DNA from: Halobacteriaceae archaeon Tc-Br11_E2g27
GTDB taxonomy: Archaea > Halobacteriota > Halobacteria > Halobacteriales > Haloarculaceae
Assembly: GCA_001564135.1 (NCBI GenBank)
Contig: LKNH01000194.1
Span: 1-5,381, forward strand
Direction of reading: 5' to 3'
Length of the DNA: 5,381 bases
A program made the position numbers and the translations under genes. This document shows positions 1-5,010 of this stretch, piece after piece. The notes beneath the pieces were generated by a model that saw nothing but the letters and a program-made list of their open reading frames with translations, made no database searches and was not told the origin of the DNA. The first letter of the stretch is position 1, and every line of letters begins with the position of its first letter.

Positions 1-220
1 AGCCGCTCGCGTCGATGCTGGGACGACAATGACGTGGGAGTGGGTCTCCGATGGCCACACACTGCACGAAAACGAAAGTACAACGACCTTCGATGAGATG
101 ACGACCATCGAAGATGACGGTTTCACTCACGAGATGACACTGGAAGACGCAGGTGGGGTGCTCTATTACTGCCAGCCTCACCGCGGCCAGGGCCATGTTG
201 GTGGAGTGATTGTCGAGTGA
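1..220 (+). CDS. Halocyanin-like blue copper protein, 3' end only (5' end outside the window)
   Basis: The reading frame is open from base 2 to the TGA at 218-220 and gives 72 residues that continue upstream of the window, so an ATG at 29 is probably internal. It is the C-terminal half of a cupredoxin domain. By family knowledge such domains are exported, cell-surface electron carriers with a type 1 copper site. Visible copper-site residues are the His of SDGHTLH and the Cys and His of YYCQPH. The position eight residues after the Cys, normally the axial Met, is His (GQGHVG; codon 194-196). Aligned without gaps to the C-terminus of the gene at 482-976 (offset exactly 756 bp), I count 52 of 72 identical residues, so the two are tandem paralogues. 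Signal peptide, start and promoter lie outside the window. It may be a second, interchangeable electron carrier for the complex encoded downstream. Family assignment is secure; the partner is inferred. Confidence 0.85.
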   Translation, partial: AARVDAGTTMTWEWVSDGHTLHENESTTTFDEMTTIEDDGFTHEMTLEDAGGVLYYCQPHRGQGHVGGVIVE

Positions 221-299
221 TACTACCGGACGTAAGCCTTTAAACCATCTCGCCACCCCGGGGTGGCGAGTAAGTGTACGAAGTTACGTCCGGCAGTAT
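220..299. repeat. 80-bp nested palindrome in the intergenic region
   Basis: Two inverted repeats share the same centre (between bases 259 and 260). The inner one, 249-270, is a perfect 22-bp palindrome with arms CTCGCCACCCC and GGGGTGGCGAG. The outer arms, 220-235 and 284-299, are 16 bp each and complementary except for one A/C mismatch (left arm ATACTACCGGACGTAA). The 13 bases on each side between inner and outer arms do not pair. The structure begins on the last base of the upstream halocyanin stop codon. The left spacer holds TTTAAA (239-244), a possible TATA box. No T-run follows the inner palindrome, so a classical terminator is not supported. It could be an operator, an mRNA 3'-end structure or a small inverted-repeat element; I saw no clear target-site duplication. 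Confidence 0.8.
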
Positions 300-388
300 G
301 AGGTTCATGCCAAAATCACACACGAAAGTTGGGGTGATGAGACGCCCTCCAGTTGCGGAGTGTGTATAACCCGTATGTTGCCGCTAGA

Positions 389-399
389 CGACTTAAAAG
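389..399 (+). promoter_or_regulatory. Alternative candidate TATA box upstream of the halocyanin gene
   Basis: CGACTTAAAAG contains a TTAAAA core at 393-398. Transcription starting about 25 bp downstream would begin near 420 and leave a leader of about 60 bases that includes the ribosome binding site. It is a weaker consensus match than the box at 442-447 and has no clear BRE. It is listed because the stronger box would leave only a very short leader. Confidence 0.3.
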
Positions 400-435
400 C
401 CTCAATATTATGGGTTCCCATTCAGAGGGAAACAT

Positions 436-448
436 CGAAGGTTTAAAT
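436..448 (+). promoter_or_regulatory. Candidate BRE/TATA core promoter for the halocyanin-led operon
   Basis: CGAAGGTTTAAAT fits the haloarchaeal pattern of a purine-rich BRE (CGAA, 436-439) followed by TTTAAA (442-447). With the usual spacing of about 25-27 bp, transcription would start near 470, giving a leader of roughly 11 bases before the ATG at 482. That is short but not unusual in haloarchaea, although it would cut into the GGTGA ribosome binding site. The motif match is seen; the start point is inferred. Confidence 0.5.
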
Positions 449-481
449 CACCCCTATCCGTAAAGAGAAGGTGAACCCACT

Positions 482-976
482 ATGACAGAGTTCGATCCAA
501 ACCGACGGAACGTGTTGATGGCAAGCGGCGCAGCGCTGACAGTGGCGATGGCCGGTTGTCTCGGCGGCGACGACGATGACGACAACGGAAACGGAGACGG
601 TGCGGACATCGCTGATGACCCAGAAGGAGCAGTTGAAGAGTGGATGGACGGCGAAGGCGCCGAAGGCTGGGATGGTAACATCGAAGACCTGACCGGTGAA
701 GACGAAGTCACCATCGGAAACGGTGACAACGCACCGGATTATCAGTATGGCCCGCCAGCAGCACGCATCGACGTTGGAACGACCGTGACCTTCGAGTGGA
801 CCTCCGACGGTCACACACTCCACGAAGAGGACAGCTCGACCGATTTCGATGAACTAACCGATATCGAAGACGAAGGATTTGAGCACGAGATGACGCTGGA
901 CGAAGAGGGAGCAGCCCTCTATTACTGCCAGCCACACCGCGGGCAGGGTCACGTTGGAGCACTGATTGTGGAATGA
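482..976 (+). CDS. Halocyanin-family Tat lipoprotein (blue copper electron carrier)
   Basis: This is a 164-residue exported copper protein, expected to shuttle single electrons on the outer face of the membrane. The start is supported by GGTGA at 470-474, seven bases before the ATG, and by a complete signal peptide immediately after it. That signal has the twin arginines R8-R9 (RRNVL), a hydrophobic stretch and a lipobox ending in C26 (VAMAGC), so a lipid-anchored Tat substrate is predicted. An acidic, Asp/Gly-rich linker follows (about 27-60), then the cupredoxin domain (about 65-164). Copper-site residues are H111, C149 and H152. The axial position eight after the Cys is H157 instead of the usual Met, and the first ligand His is followed by Thr rather than the usual Asn. 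It leads the cluster, 57 bp before the Fe-S gene, and is probably the electron acceptor of the complex encoded downstream (inference). It is a paralogue of the truncated gene at 1-220. Confidence 0.92.
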   Translation: MTEFDPNRRNVLMASGAALTVAMAGCLGGDDDDDNGNGDGADIADDPEGAVEEWMDGEGAEGWDGNIEDLTGEDEVTIGNGDNAPDYQYGPPAARIDVGTTVTFEWTSDGHTLHEEDSSTDFDELTDIEDEGFEHEMTLDEEGAALYYCQPHRGQGHVGALIVE

Positions 977-981
977 AGAAA

Positions 982-999
982 CATCCGGCTGTCCGGGTG
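982..999 (+). other. Short stem-loop between the halocyanin and Fe-S genes
   Basis: CATCCGG (982-988) and CCGGGTG (993-999) can form a 7-bp RNA stem with one T/G wobble pair around a four-base loop (CTGT), six bases after the halocyanin stop codon. No clean T-run follows, so it is a weak candidate terminator. A role as an mRNA-processing or stabilising element, letting halocyanin be made in excess of the membrane complex, is possible but unproven. Confidence 0.35.
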
Positions 1000-1019
1000 C
1001 CCCAGCACTTCTCTCAGCC

Positions 1020-1026
1020 GGAGGGT
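1020..1026 (+). promoter_or_regulatory. Ribosome binding site that sets the start of the Fe-S gene
   Basis: GGAGGGT lies seven bases before the ATG at 1034 and matches the GGAGGTGA consensus well. It supports the upstream start, and so the unusual N-terminal extension, over an in-frame ATG at 1346. That later ATG would give a conventional Tat signal length but has no recognisable ribosome binding site. Confidence 0.7.
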
Positions 1027-1033
1027 ATGTTGA

Positions 1034-3364
1034 ATGAGTACTGAGAAACCATCAGACAAAACCGACGAGCCAGCCCACCCGTACGAGACTGAGGAGTCGT
1101 TCCACCCACTTGGCAAAGAGTGGGAAGACCGAATGCGCGAAGATCTTGAGGACACTGATTTTGATGCGGACCTCGGGATGCAGATGGCACGCGACGCCCA
1201 GCGCCTCGTAGCGGGTGAAATATCCGAAGATGAATTTTATTCGGAGTATCACGATGACGTCGAAGAGGAATTTGAGGTCGACGAACGACCTGTCTTTGAT
1301 GACGTAAGTGGAGCCGAGTTTGACGATATCGACGACAACGAGTCGATGCTCGAAGCGCTCCGCGATATCGACCTCGAAGGCGATGAACAATCACGCCGTG
1401 AGGTCATGAAAAAGATGGGAGCAGGTGCCGCCTTCCTTGGCTACGGCGTCTTTGCTTCCTACGACAACGGCGAGGAAGACGTTCCAGAGAGCATCAGTGG
1501 CGTCTTCCCTGCAGATGAAGATGAGCGAGAACACCGTTGGGGTATGGTTATTGACCTCGAACGGTGTGACGGCTGTCTGGCCTGTGTGACAGGCTGTGTT
1601 GACGAGAACGGTACGTCGACCGGTGCCAACTGGATGTACGTCTTCGCTTACGAAGATGAAGATAACACGGACGAAGCAAACCTGCTTGTCCGTCCATGCC
1701 AGCACTGTTCGAACGCACCGTGTGCGAAGGTCTGTCCGGTTCGTGCGCGCCACACGCGCTCGAAAGACGGCCTCGTCCTCACGGACTACGAGACCTGTAT
1801 CGGGTGCCGGTACTGTCAGGTCGCCTGTCCGTACGGTGTCAACTACTTCCAGTGGGGTGAACCGAACGTACCGATGGACGCCATCGAAGAGACTTCCGGT
1901 TCCATCCACCAGGAATTCGACGATATCAACTCGCCGAGCGACGTGCGTGCGCTCGACGAAGAAGAGCGAGAAGACAGACTCGCTGAATCCCACGACCACG
2001 TCTACGATTACCGTGGACGATGGGTCGACAGTCGCCCGCCACAGGGAGTCATGGGCAAATGTACGATGTGTCCATCACGTCAGGATGGCCACACCGAAGA
2101 CGGTCACGGTGAGAAAGGAACCGTCGCGTGTATGGACGCCTGTGACGCACAGGGAATGAGCGCAATTCATTTCGGTGACCTCGATGCAGAGGTTGGCGAC
2201 GAGTATGACCGCGCTGTTCGCTATCTCGAACGGCGAACCGAAGAGCGCCGTGACGTAAACCAGGAGCAGTCGACAATGAAATTCGAGGCCGACCATGCAT
2301 TTGCAGTCAACGCTGGCGGCGAACTCGACGATATCGACGACGGCTATCACCCACTGTATTACGTCGGACAGCGGACTGACGGTGAGGAGCCAGAGCCAGA
2401 TGCCTGGCGACTTATCGACGAAGATGCTGTCGTCGTTACTGACTCGCCAGCAGCCGAACCAGCCGATGATGGCCAGTTTGGTCTGAGCGTCATCCAACCA
2501 CTTGGCGGGACTGGTCCTGGCGATATCGGCGCACTGTACACCGACGACCCCGAGCAAGAAGTCACGGCGACGATTACGTACGATGACGACGAGTTCGATG
2601 AGGAAGACTCCCGCGAGTTCGACGTCGAACTCCAACTTGGTGCACAGACCGTTGCTGAGCAGACGGTAACGCTTACCGAAGAGGAAGACGAAGTCGACGA
2701 ACAACTGCAGACAAGTGTGACCTTCACAGTCGACGGCGAAGCCATTGAGGCACCTGAAGGGCAGACAAGCGTGTTGTTCCTGTTGGTCGAAGAAGTCGTC
2801 GAGGACGATGATGGCGACGAAACGATGGAACTGCGTCAGGCTGATGCTCGGCCAGTGTTCGTTTCGGCCGACCGACCGGCCGCAAATGTCCCATCGGTTG
2901 ATTATCAACCAGCCAGTCAGGACGGCGAGCTCTTTGACGTCCCGCAGATTCTCTACCGGGATGACGACGAGCTTGTCATCGAAGGCGAGTTCCAGTATCC
3001 AACAACGGAGCAAAGCTGGACCTTCCGCCTGTTCGCACTGGAAGACGATGCTGTCGAATCTGACGTTGCCGAGCCAATCGAGTACGACTTCGACGAGGAG
3101 TACGTCTCGAACACCCCATGGGGTGGCCAGATCTCTTCGTTCCGTCTGCTTGAAGACCTCGGGACTGACCCGAACGTCATCTATCTTGGTAACGAACCCG
3201 GCCCGAACGCCGAGCAGGTTGACGGCCAAGAAAGCGGCATTAACGGTGCCCTCAGCTACGACCAGATCGACACAACGCTGTGGGGCGAATGGATGGAGAT
3301 TATAGACGACCGCAGCGAGCACCTCCAGTATGGTGCTGATGCAGGAACAACGGTGAATAGCTAA
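1034..3364 (+). CDS. Exported PsrB/DmsB/NrfC-type protein with four [4Fe-4S] clusters, electron-transfer subunit
   Basis: This 776-residue protein should pass electrons from the membrane quinol subunit to an acceptor outside. Sixteen Cys in four sets make the family clear: C178/181/184/188, C222/225/230/234, C255/258/261/265, and C343/346 with C366/370. The C-terminal stretch FRLLEDLGTDPNVIYLG (703-719) also fits the family's usual ending. Residues 1-118 are an acidic extension, followed by a Tat-like motif (SRREVMKK, R121-R122) and a short hydrophobic run (about 128-141), which suggests export of the Fe-S part. The same arrangement, an extension before a Tat motif, is known in ActB of Alternative Complex III. 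Residues about 415-700 are an acidic, apparently beta-rich insertion I do not recognise; typical family members have only about 200-300 residues. No molybdopterin domain and no CxxCH haem motif is present. It overlaps the NrfD-like gene by one base. Fe-S family assignment is firm; enzyme identity is open (Alternative Complex III-like or polysulfide-reductase-like). Confidence 0.93.
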   Translation: MSTEKPSDKTDEPAHPYETEESFHPLGKEWEDRMREDLEDTDFDADLGMQMARDAQRLVAGEISEDEFYSEYHDDVEEEFEVDERPVFDDVSGAEFDDIDDNESMLEALRDIDLEGDEQSRREVMKKMGAGAAFLGYGVFASYDNGEEDVPESISGVFPADEDEREHRWGMVIDLERCDGCLACVTGCVDENGTSTGANWMYVFAYEDEDNTDEANLLVRPCQHCSNAPCAKVCPVRARHTRSKDGLVLTDYETCIGCRYCQVACPYGVNYFQWGEPNVPMDAIEETSGSIHQEFDDINSPSDVRALDEEEREDRLAESHDHVYDYRGRWVDSRPPQGVMGKCTMCPSRQDGHTEDGHGEKGTVACMDACDAQGMSAIHFGDLDAEVGDEYDRAVRYLERRTEERRDVNQEQSTMKFEADHAFAVNAGGELDDIDDGYHPLYYVGQRTDGEEPEPDAWRLIDEDAVVVTDSPAAEPADDGQFGLSVIQPLGGTGPGDIGALYTDDPEQEVTATITYDDDEFDEEDSREFDVELQLGAQTVAEQTVTLTEEEDEVDEQLQTSVTFTVDGEAIEAPEGQTSVLFLLVEEVVEDDDGDETMELRQADARPVFVSADRPAANVPSVDYQPASQDGELFDVPQILYRDDDELVIEGEFQYPTTEQSWTFRLFALEDDAVESDVAEPIEYDFDEEYVSNTPWGGQISSFRLLEDLGTDPNVIYLGNEPGPNAEQVDGQESGINGALSYDQIDTTLWGEWMEIIDDRSEHLQYGADAGTTVNS

Positions 3365-4698
3365 TGAGTCAGAAAGAAGCAACTCCCGAAGATATCCTCC
3401 GACCGATGCAGAGCACCGGTCGGTGGTACAAAATCATCTTTGCCGTGCTGGCGCTGATTGCCGTCGGCTGGATGGCCATCTGGGGCTATCAGCTTGAGCA
3501 CGGCCTCGCCGTCACCAACCTCTCCGACTGGGGAAGCGGTGGTGGTGTGACCTGGGGACTGTACATTGGAGCATTCATCTGGTGGGTCGGTATTGCCCAC
3601 GGTGGAATTATCATTTCGGCAGCCGTCCGGCTGTTCGGAATGGACCGCTACCAGCCAGTCGCCCGCCTTGCCGAACTGTTGACCATCGCCGGACTGGCGA
3701 TGGCAGGAACGTACATTCTGGTCCACATGGGTCGACCGGACCGGGTGGTGACGAGCGTTATTCCAGCGTATCCGTGGACCGTTCAGTCCTCGCCGCTGGC
3801 ATGGGATATTACCGTCATTACGCTGTATCTGGTGCTGACGGCGACGTATCTCGTCCTCACACTCCGATACGACGTTCACCGACTCCGTGACCAGATGCCG
3901 AAAAAGCTCGGCCCAATCTACAGCATCATTACCGTCGGTTACTCGAAAAAGGAAGACCAGATTATCGAGCGGATGGTCTGGTGGCTGGCGCTCGGAATTA
4001 TCATCCTCGCGCCACTGTTGCTCCACGGTGGTGTGATTCCGTGGCTGTTCGCACTTCTCCCGGGTATGCCCGGGTGGATGGGTGCAATTCAGGGACCGCA
4101 GTTCCTGAGCATTGCGCTGACCTCCGCGCTGGCCGGCGTTATCGTGCTTGCAACCGGACTTCGGCGTGTCTACGACTGGGACCACATCCTCACAGATGAT
4201 GTCATTCGAGGTCTTACGCTGTGGCTTGGACTGTTCAGCCTGCTGTTCATCTGGCTGCAGCTCCAGTCAGTCGTCACAGGTCTCTATGCAGCGCCGCTCG
4301 ATGTCGCTGCGGTCACCTCGACGATGGTGACACACCCAGTGTATGTGATTGCGATTGGCCTGATGGTTGTCGTGCTTGCGTACATTTTCGCACAGGCAAT
4401 CCGCCCGAGCGTCTTCACGCCGCTTCGCTCGGTTGCGATTGCGCTGCTTGCGCTCTATGCAACGCTCACCGAGAAAATCCTGTTCGTTGTCGAGGGTCTG
4501 CAGTACCCGACGTTCTCGCTGTACGCCGGCGTCCCGGGACCGTATTTCCCAAGCTGGATTGAAATGGCGTCAATCGCTGGAACGATTTCACTGGCCATTC
4601 TCATCTTCATGGTCGTGCTCAAAGTCTTCCCCGTAATCGAACTGCACGCGGTCGAAGACCACCATGATGATGACCACGATGAGGAGGTGACAACATGA
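3364..4698 (+). CDS. NrfD/PsrC/ActC-family quinol-binding membrane subunit
   Basis: This 444-residue integral membrane protein of the NrfD superfamily exchanges electrons between membrane quinol and the partner Fe-S subunit. I see ten probable helices, at about 23-42, 64-90, 101-122, 146-167, 206-228, 249-268, 284-306, 323-345, 354-376 and 400-423. Ten agrees better with ActC (ten helices) than with PsrC (eight). ActC-like features include VTWGLYIGAF followed by GIAHGG (H79), the VHMGRPDR motif (H121), H221 in the fifth helix and TEKILFVVEGLQYP (E370) in the ninth. These polar residues are candidates for quinone binding or proton transfer (inference). The tail after 425 is rich in His and Asp. 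The start ATG overlaps the TAA of the Fe-S gene by one base, with GGTGA at 3352-3356 as ribosome binding site, so the two are translationally coupled. The next gene overlaps its stop by four bases. The substrate of the complex cannot be read from this subunit. Confidence 0.92.
   Translation: MSQKEATPEDILRPMQSTGRWYKIIFAVLALIAVGWMAIWGYQLEHGLAVTNLSDWGSGGGVTWGLYIGAFIWWVGIAHGGIIISAAVRLFGMDRYQPVARLAELLTIAGLAMAGTYILVHMGRPDRVVTSVIPAYPWTVQSSPLAWDITVITLYLVLTATYLVLTLRYDVHRLRDQMPKKLGPIYSIITVGYSKKEDQIIERMVWWLALGIIILAPLLLHGGVIPWLFALLPGMPGWMGAIQGPQFLSIALTSALAGVIVLATGLRRVYDWDHILTDDVIRGLTLWLGLFSLLFIWLQLQSVVTGLYAAPLDVAAVTSTMVTHPVYVIAIGLMVVVLAYIFAQAIRPSVFTPLRSVAIALLALYATLTEKILFVVEGLQYPTFSLYAGVPGPYFPSWIEMASIAGTISLAILIFMVVLKVFPVIELHAVEDHHDDDHDEEVTT
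4681..4690 (+). promoter_or_regulatory. Full-consensus ribosome binding site for the small membrane protein
   Basis: GAGGAGGTGA contains the complete GGAGGTGA complement of the archaeal 16S rRNA 3' end, four bases before the ATG at 4695, inside the last codons of the NrfD-like gene. It is the strongest such site in the window and argues that the 74-codon frame is a real gene. Confidence 0.85.
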
Positions 4699-4919
4699 CG
4701 TGGGAAACAATTCCAGTCGGAGTCTGGCTCATCTTCGGAATCGTCGGACTCCCAGTGTATGCCATCTTCCTCGGTTGGTTCCTTGGGAAGCCACGAAATC
4801 CGAAGACATCGGTACTGGGTGTGACGGTATTCCTCACACTCGTAACCGCCGTCTGGGTTGGGTTGTACCTGACAACCATGATGATTAGCTTCGTCTTCGA
4901 TTTCGGCGGTCTTGCGTAA
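4695..4919 (+). CDS. Small two-helix membrane protein, probable accessory subunit of the complex
   Basis: I do not recognise the family. The product has 74 residues with two hydrophobic segments, about 9-30 and 38-65, separated by a short basic loop (GKPRNPK, about 31-37). The loop charge predicts that it faces the cytoplasm and both termini lie outside. There is no signal peptide, no Cys and no metal-binding motif. The ATG overlaps the TGA of the NrfD-like gene (ATGA) and is preceded by a perfect ribosome binding site, so expression is tied to the complex. By position and size it may be a structural or assembly subunit, as small helical subunits are in many respiratory complexes (inference). 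It is the last gene of the unit, followed within 16 bases by an oligo-T tract. Confidence 0.75.
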   Translation: MTWETIPVGVWLIFGIVGLPVYAIFLGWFLGKPRNPKTSVLGVTVFLTLVTAVWVGLYLTTMMISFVFDFGGLA

Positions 4920-4934
4920 CAAACACACCAACAC

Positions 4935-4948
4935 TTTTTCGTCGTTTT
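4935..4948 (+). terminator. Oligo-T transcription terminator of the operon
   Basis: TTTTT at 4935-4939 and TTTT at 4945-4948 follow the last stop codon (4917-4919). Runs of T on the coding strand are the usual archaeal intrinsic termination signal, and these are the only such runs between the operon and the Mrp-type gene. No stem-loop precedes them. Their position suggests that the Mrp-type gene is transcribed separately. Confidence 0.6.
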
Positions 4949-5010
4949 CACAGGTTCCGAGCGATAGCAATTCCGTAAGGGACTCCCTGCTGGGGAACGT
5001 ATCCGAGGTA

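Noticed and set aside
249..270. The 22-bp palindrome as an intrinsic terminator of the upstream halocyanin gene
   Set aside because: No T-run follows it, and archaeal termination depends on oligo-T rather than on a hairpin. It is kept as a palindrome of unknown role.
315..338. ATCAC (315-319) and GTGAT (334-338) as a regulator site
   Set aside because: It is a 5-bp inverted repeat with 14 bases between the arms; no extension of the match and no other copy was noticed.
298..369. A 23-codon frame starting at the ATG just inside the right edge of the palindrome
   Set aside because: It is too short, has no ribosome binding site and its composition is basic; nothing supports translation.
411..431. 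TTCCC (415-419) and GGGAA (427-431) as an operator between the two candidate TATA boxes
   Set aside because: The arms are only 5 bp with a 7-base gap, within what chance would give in a stretch of this length.
210..446. A 78-codon + strand open frame across the intergenic region
   Set aside because: It starts inside the upstream halocyanin gene, runs through the palindrome and both candidate promoters, has no ribosome binding site, and its composition is not acidic like the real proteins here.
1565..2145. Haem c binding motifs (CxxCH) in the Cys-rich region of the Fe-S protein
   Set aside because: Every CxxC was checked and none is followed by His, so the Cys residues fit Fe-S clusters only.
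2075..3382. A 435-codon open frame on the minus strand opposite the Fe-S gene
   Set aside because: Long antisense frames are common opposite Asp/Glu-rich genes with strong codon bias. The product has no recognisable domain, while the + strand frame has four Fe-S motifs and a ribosome binding site.
3361..4185. A 274-codon minus-strand frame opposite the NrfD-like gene
   Set aside because: It is a shadow of the membrane protein gene: its product is low in hydrophobic structure, has no domain, and overlaps clearly coding sequence.
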